The notes under the pieces were generated by a model. It saw only the letters and a program-made list of their open reading frames with translations. It did no database searches and was not told the origin of the DNA. A stretch of DNA of 64,000 bases, from contig CAWFFW010000001.1 in the NCBI GenBank assembly GCA_963815305.1, positions 1,550,001-1,614,000 of the forward strand. The letters run 5' to 3'. This DNA comes from CAXBID01 sp963815305. GTDB lineage: Bacteria > Bacteroidota > Bacteroidia > Flavobacteriales > Flavobacteriaceae. Of the stretch, positions 33,983 through 43,371 are shown one piece after another (position 1 is the stretch's first letter; each line of letters starts with the position of its first letter). The translations under genes and the position numbers were made by a program.

Positions 33983-35419
33983 ATGAAAAGAATTATTAAC
34001 ACTTTTAAATTGACGTTGTCGATACTATTTGTAATGATGGTAGCCCAATCTTGTTCGGAAGCTTTTATTGATGTAGAATCCAACCAAGAAACAGAAGATG
34101 CTTTGACACCAGACAGAGCCCCAGAACTCGTAAATGCTGTTTACAATAGTCTTTTGATGTGGGAGATGAGTTCTTTTGGTTGGACAGGTCTTACAAGTAT
34201 TGCATCAGACGATGCCGATAAAGGTAGTATTCCAAGCGATACTGGAGCAGACAAAAATCTTTTAGACGCACTTCAAATCACTCCAACTATTATATCTGTT
34301 GCAGAAGTATGGAGTGGTCATTATAATGGTATTCAACGAGCCAATCAGGCAATTAATAGAATTTCCCAATTTGAAATGGATGAAGATTTACAACAACGCC
34401 TTTTGGGGGAGGCAAGATTTCTTAGAGCATTATTTTATTTTAGATTAGTGCAAACCTATGGTGGTGTGCCACTCATCGCAAATGCAACTTCGGTAGACGA
34501 TATTAATGGAGATGTGCTTTCCAGAAAAACAAAAAAAGAATGTTATGCTTTTATTGAAGCCGATCTACTATTTGCCATTGAAGTTTTGCCAGTAAAAAGT
34601 GCTTATCCTACTTCAGAATTAGGAAGAGCAACAAAAGGAGCTGCACAGACTTTATTGGCAAAGGTAAGCATGTACCAATCTAAATGGGAAGACGTTATTG
34701 CACTTACACAAGCCGTTATAACATCTCAAGAATACGGCTTAACACCAAATTACGAAGATATTTGGAAAGAAATATCTGAAAATAATACAGAGTCAATATT
34801 CGAAATCCAAGCAAGAGGTCAAGAGCCTGCTGCAGGAGTAGATAAATACAGTACTATCCAAGGTGCTCGAGGCGAAGGCGGTTGGGGCTGGGGCTTCAAT
34901 ACACCATCTCAAGATCTGGATGATACTTATACTGATAACGACCAAAGAAGGGATGGAACAATAATGTTTGCCGGCGAAACCTTATTTGATGGCAGAGTAA
35001 TTAATATTAACGCACCAAATGCTCGCTATAATCAAAAAGCGTATTCAAGCATACTTACGGAATCTGAAATTACAGGCAAAAATGTAAGACTGTTGCGTTA
35101 TGCTGAAGTTTTATTGATGAATGCTGAAGCAAAATCAGTTGTTGGTGGAGATATTGCAACCCCTTTAAATTTAGTACGCTTAAGAGCGGGTCTAAACCCA
35201 GCAACAGATCTAACTACTTTGGCTATCTGGGAAGAAAGACGTTTAGAAATGGCTTTTGAACACGATCGTTATTTCGATCTAGTCAGACAAGGTAGAGCTG
35301 CTCAAGTATTAAACTCAAAAGGTATTCCTTTTGTTGAAGGTAAACATGAAGTATTCCCTATTCCACAAGAGCAAATAGATATAAGCGGAGGTGCACTTAT
35401 ACAAAACCCAAATTATTAA
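33983..35419 (+). CDS. SusD/RagB family glycan-binding lipoprotein
   Basis: 478 residues. Lipobox MMVAQSC (Cys24 or so) gives outer membrane anchoring. The fold is TPR-like: RANQAINRISQF, LLGEARFLRALFYFRLVQTYGGVPL (the hallmark SusD stretch), and C-terminal IWEERRLEMAFEHDRYFDLVRQG followed by VFPIPQEQIDI. It caps SusC and delivers oligosaccharide. Member of the PUL operon, 17 bases from the next gene. Confidence 0.95.
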   Translation: MKRIINTFKLTLSILFVMMVAQSCSEAFIDVESNQETEDALTPDRAPELVNAVYNSLLMWEMSSFGWTGLTSIASDDADKGSIPSDTGADKNLLDALQITPTIISVAEVWSGHYNGIQRANQAINRISQFEMDEDLQQRLLGEARFLRALFYFRLVQTYGGVPLIANATSVDDINGDVLSRKTKKECYAFIEADLLFAIEVLPVKSAYPTSELGRATKGAAQTLLAKVSMYQSKWEDVIALTQAVITSQEYGLTPNYEDIWKEISENNTESIFEIQARGQEPAAGVDKYSTIQGARGEGGWGWGFNTPSQDLDDTYTDNDQRRDGTIMFAGETLFDGRVININAPNARYNQKAYSSILTESEITGKNVRLLRYAEVLLMNAEAKSVVGGDIATPLNLVRLRAGLNPATDLTTLAIWEERRLEMAFEHDRYFDLVRQGRAAQVLNSKGIPFVEGKHEVFPIPQEQIDISGGALIQNPNY

Positions 35420-35435
35420 TAGAAACGAAATTTAA

Positions 35436-36806
35436 ATGATGATTATAAAATCTAAAATAATGAGTGTATTAAAAGGCTTATTGTTAATTATTCCGCTTTT
35501 AATGGCAAGTAATTGCACAAACCAAGATATCGCACCACCTCCTCCCGACGTTGGTTTTATTGACGAACCAACGATAGAAAGAATTCCTTTTGAAGAGTTA
35601 TTAGATTTAGTACAAGAACGTACGTTTAATTACTTCTGGGATTTTGCAGAACCGGTTAGTGGTTTAGCAAGAGAAACATCAAAAGATGCTGCTATTGGTG
35701 GAGAGGGGCCTAGAATTGTTACCACAGGTGGTTCTGGTTTTGGCATTGCTAGTTTTCCAGCTGCAGTTGAACGTGATTTTATAACTAAAGCCGAAGCTCT
35801 AGAAAGACTGGATAAAATCTTAACTTTTTTAGAAGGATGTGAAACTTATCATGGCGCATTCTCACATTGGTATTTTGGAGATACTGGTGTAACTAGGAAT
35901 TTTGGTCCACTTGATGATGGTGGTGATATCGTTGAGACTGCACTTTTATTACAAGGACTTTTAATAAATAGACAATACTTATCAGCTACAGTGACAGAAG
36001 AAGTACTCCTCATAAACCGAATCACAGCACTTTACGAAAACGTAGAATGGAGTTGGTTTGAAAGAGGGCAAAACGTACTGACGTGGCACTGGTCGCCTGC
36101 TAATGAATTTGCTATAGATTTACAGATTCAAGGCTGGAATGAAGCCCTGATCGTTTATGTATTAGCAGCAGGATCACCAACATTTCCTATCACAAAAGCA
36201 ACATATGATAATGGTTGGGCCAGAAATGGGCAAATGGTTAACGGTAATACTTATGTTGGTACTGTGCTGCCATTAGGCGTCGATTTTGGTGGGCCACTAT
36301 TCTACTCACATTATTCGTTCATCGGTTTAGATCCAAGAAATTTAAGTGATCAATATGCTAACTATTTTGAGCAAAACAGAGCACATTCTCTAATTAATTA
36401 TGAATACTGTAAAAACAATCCAAACGACTTTAAAGGTTATAATGGTGAAAGTTGGGGGCTTACCGCAAGTAACGACTATAATGGTTATGCTGTTCACGAT
36501 CCTTTGAATGATATAGGAGTTATAACGCCAACAGCCGCACTGTCTTCATTTCCTTATACGCCTGAATTGTCTAAAAGAGCTTTAGAATATTTTTATTACA
36601 ATCTTAACGATAGACTTTGGGGACCGTATGGTTTTTACGATGCTTTTTCAGAGGAATTTAACTGGTTCGACGATAGTTATCTAGCCATTGATCAAGGGCC
36701 AATTGTGACAATGATAGAAAATTACAGAAGCCAATTATTATGGGATTTGTTTATGCAAGATCCAGATGTTATTAATGGTCTTAATATTTTAGAATTTACA
36801 TTTTAA
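35436..36806 (+). CDS. Glucoamylase-family (GH144-like) lipoprotein, candidate endo-beta-1,2-glucanase
   Basis: 456 residues. Signal with Cys near residue 27 (LLMASNC; Asn at -1 is unusual for a lipobox). The rest is an (alpha/alpha)6-type protein of the PF10091 glucoamylase family: RTFNYFWDFAEPVSGLARE, TGGSGFGIASFPAAVER, QGWNEALIVYVLAAGSP, HYSFIGLDPRNLSD, ESWGLTASND and WGPYGFYDAFSEEFNW. Characterised members of this group in Bacteroidota (GH144) are endo-beta-1,2-glucanases. Family membership is clear; the exact linkage is inferred. 6 bases before the GH3 gene. Confidence 0.82.
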   Translation: MMIIKSKIMSVLKGLLLIIPLLMASNCTNQDIAPPPPDVGFIDEPTIERIPFEELLDLVQERTFNYFWDFAEPVSGLARETSKDAAIGGEGPRIVTTGGSGFGIASFPAAVERDFITKAEALERLDKILTFLEGCETYHGAFSHWYFGDTGVTRNFGPLDDGGDIVETALLLQGLLINRQYLSATVTEEVLLINRITALYENVEWSWFERGQNVLTWHWSPANEFAIDLQIQGWNEALIVYVLAAGSPTFPITKATYDNGWARNGQMVNGNTYVGTVLPLGVDFGGPLFYSHYSFIGLDPRNLSDQYANYFEQNRAHSLINYEYCKNNPNDFKGYNGESWGLTASNDYNGYAVHDPLNDIGVITPTAALSSFPYTPELSKRALEYFYYNLNDRLWGPYGFYDAFSEEFNWFDDSYLAIDQGPIVTMIENYRSQLLWDLFMQDPDVINGLNILEFTF

Positions 36807-36812
36807 ATTTTT

Positions 36813-39077
36813 ATGAAAAAAATCAGTTTTTATATAATTACTATTTTTTTAAGCTCTTCAATAGTTAGCTGTAGCTATTCTAATGCTGAAAAAACTATAA
36901 CCAATGAAGATCCGAAAATAGAAGCGAAAATAGATTCTTTGCTAGCTATAATGACGGTTGAAGAAAAGATCGGACAGACCGTATGCTACACTAGTATAGA
37001 AGATGTCACAGGACCAACATTAGATAATAATTATACAGATTATCTCAAAAAAGGACAAATGGGTGCCATTTTCAACGCAACGGGTTCTGCTTTTACTAGA
37101 ACACTTCAAAAAATAGCTGTGGAAGAAACACGATTAGGTATCCCGCTAATTTTTGGATATGACGTTATTCATGGTTATAAAACTATTTTTCCTATTCCAA
37201 TGGGAGAAGCCTCAAGTTGGGATTTGGACTTGATGCAAAAAACAGCAAGAATTGCTGCAACAGAAGCTGCGGCAGAAGGTTTACATTGGACGTTTGCGCC
37301 TATGGTGGATATCTCAAGAGATGCAAGATGGGGAAGAATTGCAGAAGGAGCAGGTGAAGACACTTATTTAGGTTCTTTAATTGCGAAAGCTAGAGTTAGA
37401 GGGTTTCAAGGTAATGACTTATCTGACACCAACACTATCTTAGCTTGTGCAAAACATTACGCCGCTTATGGTGCAGCTCAAGCAGGAAGAGATTACAATA
37501 CCGTAGATATGTCACTAAACACACTATGGGAAACCTATTTACCACCTTTTAAGGCTGCGATAGATGCAGATGTAGCAACAATTATGACTTCTTTTAATGA
37601 ATTAAACGGTGTTCCAGCTACAGGCAATAGTTTTCTTTTAAAAGACATTCTAAGAGACCAATGGAATTTTAATGGTTTTGTTGTTACGGACTATACATCG
37701 ATAAACGAAATGGTCCATCATGGTTTTGCAGAAGACTTGCAACATGCTGGCGAATTAGCCATGAACTCAGGAGTGGATATGGATATGCAGGGAGGTGTAT
37801 TTAAAAATCACATGAAAACCTCAGTGGAAGAAAATAAAATTGAAATCTCTCGATTAGATAAAGCGGTAAGAGATATTTTAAGGTTAAAATATAAACTTGG
37901 GCTTTTTGAAAATCCTTACAAATATAGTAATGAGCAAGAGGAAGCTAATGTTATACTTCATAAAGACCACTTAGAAGCCTCTAGAGAAGCCGCGCAAAAG
38001 TCAATTGTACTTTTAAAAAACGAAAACAATATTCTACCATTAAATAATTCAAAAACAATAGCCTTAATAGGACCATTAGCGGATGATCAATTTCATATCA
38101 TTGGGAATTGGGCAGCAAAAGGTGATAGAGATGGTATTGCAGTAAGTGTAAAGGAAGGCTTTGAAGCACAAAACAAGATATTTACATATGCCAAAGGTTG
38201 CGAAATTGAAGATGGAGAAACTTCTAATTTTTCAAAAGCGATCGCCATTTCGAAAGCGTCTGACGTTGTTGTGATGGTTATGGGAGAATCAGAACGAATG
38301 AGTGGTGAAGCTGCCAGTAGAACAAATTTAAAATTACCAGGACGTCAGCAAGAACTTATTGCAGAAATAAAAAAAACAGGAACACCAATTGTTCTAGTCC
38401 TTTATAACGGAAGACCTTTAAATCTAACATACGAAAATGAAACGGTAGATGCCATTGTAGAAGCTTGGTTTCCAGGAACCAGCGGTGGGCATGCAGTTAC
38501 CGATGTACTTTATGGTGACTATAATCCTTCAGGAAAGCTAACAGTAACATTTCCTAGAAATGTTGGTCAAATTCCTATTCATTATAATATGAAGAATACA
38601 GGGCGACCAGAAGATATTGAAGGCGCGCACCCAAGATATGTGTCTAAGTATATAGATGTTGAAAACTCGCCACTATTTCCTTTTGGGTATGGCTTGAGCT
38701 ATACTAATTTCAAATACGATAAACCAGTACTTTCTAGTAGTTCACTTTCTAATGGTAAATCTATTTCAATCAAAACAACGATTACAAATATTGGAAGCAG
38801 AAAAGGTGAAGAAGTTGTTCAACTTTATATTAAAGACAGATTTGGCAGCGTCACAAGACCTGTCAAGGAACTAAAAGGCTTTCAGAAAATCAAATTAGAA
38901 AAAGGAGAATCTAAAATAGTAGAATTCACAATTACTTCAGATAATCTAAAATTTTATAATAACAATCTTCAATTTAGTAATGAAGATGGAGATTACGATC
39001 TTTTCGTTGCTGGTAATTCAGATGGAGAATTCACAAATAGCTTTTCATTAAAACTAGATAAAAAATCTGCAAAATGA
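36813..39077 (+). CDS. GH3 beta-glucosidase, lipoprotein
   Basis: 754 residues. Lipobox SSSIVSC (Cys20). GH3 N-terminal barrel with GYDVIHGYKTIFPIP, KHYAAYG (214-220) and the nucleophile Asp293 in VVTDYTS; then the second domain with KSIVLLKNE and VMVMGESERMSGEA, and a C-terminal fibronectin III-like domain (EVVQLYIKDRFGSVTRPVKEL). Retaining exo-enzyme releasing glucose from beta-glucan oligomers. GH3 plus GH144 beside SusC/D resembles the set known for beta-1,2-glucan use (GH3 enzymes acting on sophorose). Same operon. Confidence 0.93.
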   Translation: MKKISFYIITIFLSSSIVSCSYSNAEKTITNEDPKIEAKIDSLLAIMTVEEKIGQTVCYTSIEDVTGPTLDNNYTDYLKKGQMGAIFNATGSAFTRTLQKIAVEETRLGIPLIFGYDVIHGYKTIFPIPMGEASSWDLDLMQKTARIAATEAAAEGLHWTFAPMVDISRDARWGRIAEGAGEDTYLGSLIAKARVRGFQGNDLSDTNTILACAKHYAAYGAAQAGRDYNTVDMSLNTLWETYLPPFKAAIDADVATIMTSFNELNGVPATGNSFLLKDILRDQWNFNGFVVTDYTSINEMVHHGFAEDLQHAGELAMNSGVDMDMQGGVFKNHMKTSVEENKIEISRLDKAVRDILRLKYKLGLFENPYKYSNEQEEANVILHKDHLEASREAAQKSIVLLKNENNILPLNNSKTIALIGPLADDQFHIIGNWAAKGDRDGIAVSVKEGFEAQNKIFTYAKGCEIEDGETSNFSKAIAISKASDVVVMVMGESERMSGEAASRTNLKLPGRQQELIAEIKKTGTPIVLVLYNGRPLNLTYENETVDAIVEAWFPGTSGGHAVTDVLYGDYNPSGKLTVTFPRNVGQIPIHYNMKNTGRPEDIEGAHPRYVSKYIDVENSPLFPFGYGLSYTNFKYDKPVLSSSSLSNGKSISIKTTITNIGSRKGEEVVQLYIKDRFGSVTRPVKELKGFQKIKLEKGESKIVEFTITSDNLKFYNNNLQFSNEDGDYDLFVAGNSDGEFTNSFSLKLDKKSAK

Positions 39078-39235
39078 AAAATCTGTAATTAGACATACTT
39101 AATCTTGATATTTATTTGTCCAAGCAAAAAAAGCAGATTTTCTAAGGACAAATTCTTAGTTAGCCTTCCCACTAAAATTAATTAAAAGGGGTATAACAAA
39201 AATTGATAATAATAATTAATTAAAATCCAGAAATT

Positions 39236-40447
39236 ATGAAAAAATCTTTACTTTTTATTTTTAGCCTAACAGCTTATTTAGGCTACGCACAATGCACAGA
39301 TCCTATAATAACAGATTTTGAATGTACTACACCATCTCATCCAATAACGGGCGCGTTGGTAATTGTATCCAACCCCGATCAAGGAGGGATTAATATCAGT
39401 ACAAATGTTGGCGAATACACAGATAATGGTATGGATGGATTTGACGCATTAGTAATAAATTACGGCGCAGCAATAGATCTATCTACAAATAGTGTGTTGA
39501 AAATTAAATTTTATTCACCAATTTCTGTACAGATTTTAGCAAAATTACAAGGTGGTACTCAACAGGAAATTTATTCAGATTTTAGCGCAGTTAACATATG
39601 GCAAGAGTTCTCATTTGATTTTAGTGCTTCAAAAGGAAGTGGAAATACAGAGTTGGTATTCTTTTTTAATCCAGGTATTACGGACTCATCACCAACAGAC
39701 ATCTATTATATAGACGACTTATTGTTTGATGCACCTGTTTCACCTCCTTGTGAAGAACCCGTAATTAGTGATTTTGAATGTTCATCTGCATCACAACCAA
39801 TTACAGGTGCGTTAGTTACAGTTGCCAATCCAGTTTCAGGTGGGATTAATACAAGTGCAAATGTTGGTCAATACACCGATAATGGCACAATGGGTTTTGA
39901 TGCACTAGTAGTAGATTATGGTGAAGCCATCGATTTATCTTCAAACAACATTCTGAAACTTAAATTCTATTCACCAACTTCAGTGCAGATTTTAGCAAAA
40001 TTAGAAAATACAACAAATCGAGAAATTTATTCTGATTTTAGTGCGGTAAATACTTGGGAAGAGTTTGTCTTCGATTTTAGTGCATTTGCGGGAGAGGGCA
40101 ATACAAAAGTTGTATTATTTATCAATCCAACAGTCACATCAGGAACACCAACAGATATCTATTATATAGACGATTTGTTATTTGATTCAACTTTATCTAC
40201 AACAGAATTCACTTTAGATAATACAGTAAGTCTATACCCAAATCCAGCAAAGGATATTATTAATATTTCATCTTTAGAAAAAATTGAAAATTATAAGATT
40301 GTGGATATTTTGGGCAAAACAATTTCAGTAAACAAACCAAAAAATATTTCGAATATTATTGATGTTAGTGCATTAAAAACTGGCATCTATTTTATAAGAA
40401 TTAAAACAGGAACATCAAGTTCAACAATAAAATTTATTAAGCACTAA
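39236..40447 (+). CDS. Secreted two-repeat glycan-binding-type protein with T9SS sorting domain
   Basis: 403 residues. Signal peptide (IFSLTAYLGYAQ). Two copies (~24-166 and ~175-316) of a beta-sandwich-like domain: DFEC start, GINxSxNVGxYTDNG, DALVxxYGxAIDLS, QILAKL, FDFSA, and IYYIDDLLFD end. Residues ~320-403 are a type A T9SS C-terminal domain (SLYPNPAKDIINIS ... GIYFIRIKTG), so it is exported and surface-attached. The same domain occurs four times in the next gene. Probably a surface glycan-binding protein of this PUL; no catalytic motif is visible. Confidence 0.8.
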   Translation: MKKSLLFIFSLTAYLGYAQCTDPIITDFECTTPSHPITGALVIVSNPDQGGINISTNVGEYTDNGMDGFDALVINYGAAIDLSTNSVLKIKFYSPISVQILAKLQGGTQQEIYSDFSAVNIWQEFSFDFSASKGSGNTELVFFFNPGITDSSPTDIYYIDDLLFDAPVSPPCEEPVISDFECSSASQPITGALVTVANPVSGGINTSANVGQYTDNGTMGFDALVVDYGEAIDLSSNNILKLKFYSPTSVQILAKLENTTNREIYSDFSAVNTWEEFVFDFSAFAGEGNTKVVLFINPTVTSGTPTDIYYIDDLLFDSTLSTTEFTLDNTVSLYPNPAKDIINISSLEKIENYKIVDILGKTISVNKPKNISNIIDVSALKTGIYFIRIKTGTSSSTIKFIKH

Positions 40448-40464
40448 TATTTAAACATTTAATA

Positions 40465-42462
40465 ATGAAAACATCACTATTTAGAATATACTTTTTAACC
40501 ATAGCGTTAGCACTTTTTTACGGATGTGAAATAGAACTAACTAAATATGAATTAATTAGTTTTGAAAGATGCGAAGAAGATAATGTAACTATAAACCCGT
40601 TTATAATTACAGATTTCGAATGTCAATCAAATATAGAAATCAGTGATGTTTCCGTTGTTAGAAACCCAAGTGAAACAGGGATAAATACCTCTAAATTTGT
40701 GGGGGAGTATATTGATGGTTCAAGTGCAACGGATGCACTAACCATTTATTTCACTAATGGAGTGGATCTTTCCACCAATGCCTCATTTAAATTTAAAGCT
40801 AAAACTGCTATCACGGGAACACTAAGGATTCAACTCATTGGCGGCTCTGATGGTACGCTTAATTTTGATATCGTTGTTGAAGGTAATCAAACTTGGACGG
40901 AATACGACCTTGATTTGACAGATCTAAGTGAAGATAATTTTACGCAATTCAACCTTATATTTAATAATGGTGTTGAGAATAGTGGAAATGATGCATACTT
41001 TCTGGATGATCTAAGATTTGATGTTGCCATAGATCCATGCGAAGGCGCTGAGACCGATTTGTCGATAATCAATGATTTTGATTGTCAACAGAACTTTTTT
41101 ATGGGTGGAGACCCATCACAAACAAGTGCTCCCATTATAGAAAATCCGTCAATTTCAGGTATAAACCCTAGCGAAAATGTTGGCGAATACACCGATAATG
41201 GAACAGAACCATTTGATAATTTACTAATAGATTTAGGAGAAGCGATAGATCTTTCGGAGAATGCACAATTCAATATTAAAATACGATCGAACATAGCAGG
41301 TCCAGTACTTGCCAAGTTAGAAGGTGGTACAATGGCTATTGAAAGAACAGCTAATATCCAAGAAACCAATGAATGGGTAGAGTTGACATTTGATTTTACT
41401 GCAGCGCAAGATGCTGGGAATACTAGGCTTATCCTTTTCTTTAACGCAGGTAACTCCAATGGAACAGAAACAGACACTTATTTTATAGATGACTTACGCT
41501 TTGTACAATTTGTTGAGGTTTGTGAAGGCGTTACACCAGACTTAACAATTGTTAGTGATTTTGAATGTCAGCAAAACTATGCTCTTGGCAATGCAGTTAT
41601 ACCTGTTGAAAATCCAAATTCTTCAGAAGCCAATATGAGCAGTACAGTTGGGCGATACACAGATAACGGTACAGATCCTTTTGACAGTCTTATAATCGAC
41701 TTTGTAGATCCTTTAGATCTTTCTGAGAACGCTGAACTTAACATAAAAGTGCTTACTACGATGCAAATGCCACTACTGGCCATGCTTGAGGGTGGTGATA
41801 CAACAACAGAAGTAACAATAGATATCGATGTTGTAAACGAATGGAGTAATTATCTCATCGATTTTTCAGGCGCAATTGGCGACGGAAATACAAGACTCGT
41901 TTTATTCTTTAATGCAGGACAAACGGATGGTACGGCACAAGATATTTATTTTATTGACGATATCCGTTTTATTAAGGGTGGCTGTCCTCAAATTGTGGAA
42001 GATTGTGATGGTGTCGAGCCAGATTTAAGTATTATTAATGATTTTGATTGTCAACAAAACTTTCCATTTGCAAATGCTGGTGATCTACCAACGGTTCAAA
42101 ACCCAGATGTAACTTGTGAGAACAGAAGCTCTAAGGTTGGCGAATACACAGATAATGGTGGAGATCCTTTTGATAATACGATAATTAACTTTGGTGATAT
42201 AATAGATCTTTCTATCAACAATCAGTTTAAAATGAAAGTACTTGCGACAGAAACAGGACCAATTTTAGCTAAGCTAGAAGGTGGAACAGCTCTTGAAGTA
42301 TTCGCAGATGTTACGGTTTTAAATGAATGGGTAGAATATACATTTGACTTTAGTGGAGCAATAGGGGATAAAAATACGAGTCTGGTACTGTTTTTTAACG
42401 CTGGCGAGGTTGACGGACCACCTCAAAACATCTATTATATTGATGATTTACGATTTGAATAG
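40465..42462 (+). CDS. Lipoprotein with four tandem binding-type domains (surface glycan-binding candidate)
   Basis: 665 residues. Signal ends in ALFYGCE with Cys21 as lipid site. Four domains follow (~48-192, ~197-345, ~352-500 and ~520-665), each starting DFEC or DFDCQQN and ending YYIDDLRF-like; the first is the most divergent (NxGVENSGNDAYFLDD). Shared core: GEYTDNG, DLSENAQF, LAKLEGGT, and NTRLxLFFNAG. Paralogous to the two repeats of the preceding protein. Lipid anchor plus string of binding modules is the layout of SusE/SusF-like proteins. Function inferred from position and layout. Confidence 0.8.
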   Translation: MKTSLFRIYFLTIALALFYGCEIELTKYELISFERCEEDNVTINPFIITDFECQSNIEISDVSVVRNPSETGINTSKFVGEYIDGSSATDALTIYFTNGVDLSTNASFKFKAKTAITGTLRIQLIGGSDGTLNFDIVVEGNQTWTEYDLDLTDLSEDNFTQFNLIFNNGVENSGNDAYFLDDLRFDVAIDPCEGAETDLSIINDFDCQQNFFMGGDPSQTSAPIIENPSISGINPSENVGEYTDNGTEPFDNLLIDLGEAIDLSENAQFNIKIRSNIAGPVLAKLEGGTMAIERTANIQETNEWVELTFDFTAAQDAGNTRLILFFNAGNSNGTETDTYFIDDLRFVQFVEVCEGVTPDLTIVSDFECQQNYALGNAVIPVENPNSSEANMSSTVGRYTDNGTDPFDSLIIDFVDPLDLSENAELNIKVLTTMQMPLLAMLEGGDTTTEVTIDIDVVNEWSNYLIDFSGAIGDGNTRLVLFFNAGQTDGTAQDIYFIDDIRFIKGGCPQIVEDCDGVEPDLSIINDFDCQQNFPFANAGDLPTVQNPDVTCENRSSKVGEYTDNGGDPFDNTIINFGDIIDLSINNQFKMKVLATETGPILAKLEGGTALEVFADVTVLNEWVEYTFDFSGAIGDKNTSLVLFFNAGEVDGPPQNIYYIDDLRFE

Positions 42463-42585
42463 TTTTTTGAAAATTACAAAAAGCTATAATAATTAAATAG
42501 ATGCTGATTATTACATGAAGCGATAAGTTAAAGTATGTACATTTAACAAAGTCTTAATTGTAAGACTCAACTAAGATACAAATAA

Positions 42586-42669
42586 AAAGCAACATATATT
42601 TTCTTAATTACTACAGTGTCTGCATTAGGTGAGCTGTTATTTGGTTACGAAGCAGATGTAATAGACTGA
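42586..42669 (+). pseudogene. N-terminal remnant of an MFS sugar porter
   Basis: A 27-codon frame reads KATYIFLITTVSALGELLFG then YEADVID and a TGA. The TTVSALGxLLFGYxxxVI pattern is the first membrane helix of sugar porters (normally ALGGLLFGYD). No start and no downstream continuation were found, so it is a fragment of a transporter that may have belonged to the PUL. Confidence 0.4.
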
Positions 42670-42749
42670 GCTCAATTTTATCTTAGTAAGAAGCATTAAG
42701 GTTATATAGAATCCAATCTTTCATAGCTATATCATTAAAATTGTAAAAG

Positions 42750-42768
42750 CAATATGAAATACGATTTA
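42750..42768 (+). repeat. 19-base repeat, copy 2 (other copy 12960-12978)
   Basis: CAATATGAAATACGATTTA, identical to 12960-12978. Confidence 0.5.
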
Positions 42769-42903
42769 ATCATATACAAAACTAAGCGAGTTAACTCGGC
42801 AAGCCCCTATATTTTTCAGAAAAACCTATGAATTTTTTAGGGTAGTTCTAAGCATAAATTTCAATTAAAATCATTTTAACCTTACTTACGCAAAGAAAGT
42901 CAT

Positions 42904-43227
42904 TCAACATATTTTATCTTTTCGTCTAAAATTTTCAGGTTTTAGTTTAACAAAAAGACTTTCGAGCATTTTTCTAGTTGTTATTAGATCAAGCTTTTCA
43001 ATATCACGTAAAATGGATTCTACTGTACCCATTCTTTTATTGATTAATATGGTTAAGCTATTCAGAATATTATCAAAAGGAACAAATGGATTGATTTGAT
43101 TCTTCTCAAAAAAGTCTAACATCACTTCCATCGTTTCGGTATAATTCTCATTATTACTCAAGGCAAAATTCTTAAACCTTTCGACAGTTTCATCATGAAA
43201 ATTAATTCTTGAAAAATTCTTACTCAT
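42904..43227 (-). CDS. BfmA/BtgA-type mobilisation protein
   Basis: 107 residues: FSRINFHDETVERFKNFALS, then YTETMEVMLDFFEKNQINPF. An N-terminal ribbon-helix-helix-like segment and helical C-terminus match the BfmA/BtgA family, relaxosome accessory proteins of Bacteroidota mobilisable elements. No relaxase gene is present nearby, so it is likely a leftover of a mobile element. It flags the start of the disturbed 42.6-51.5 kb region. Confidence 0.6.
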   Translation of the reverse strand: MSKNFSRINFHDETVERFKNFALSNNENYTETMEVMLDFFEKNQINPFVPFDNILNSLTILINKRMGTVESILRDIEKLDLITTRKMLESLFVKLKPENFRRKDKIC

Positions 43228-43371
43228 AATGCTAACTTTTAAAAATTAGGATAATATTTTCTAATATTTGTAAGGGCTTCCAATGCTTTTTGTGAATATA
43301 GCGCAAATTCTAATATTCGAACATAGCCTTAATAATAAATAAATATCAGATACTTAAAAGTAAAATAGTGA

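Larger units (their letters stand above)
42463..42903. other. Gap between the PUL and the decayed region
   Basis: AT-rich. Contains the MFS remnant (42586-42669) and the second copy of a 19-base repeat (42750-42768). No intact gene. Confidence 0.5.
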
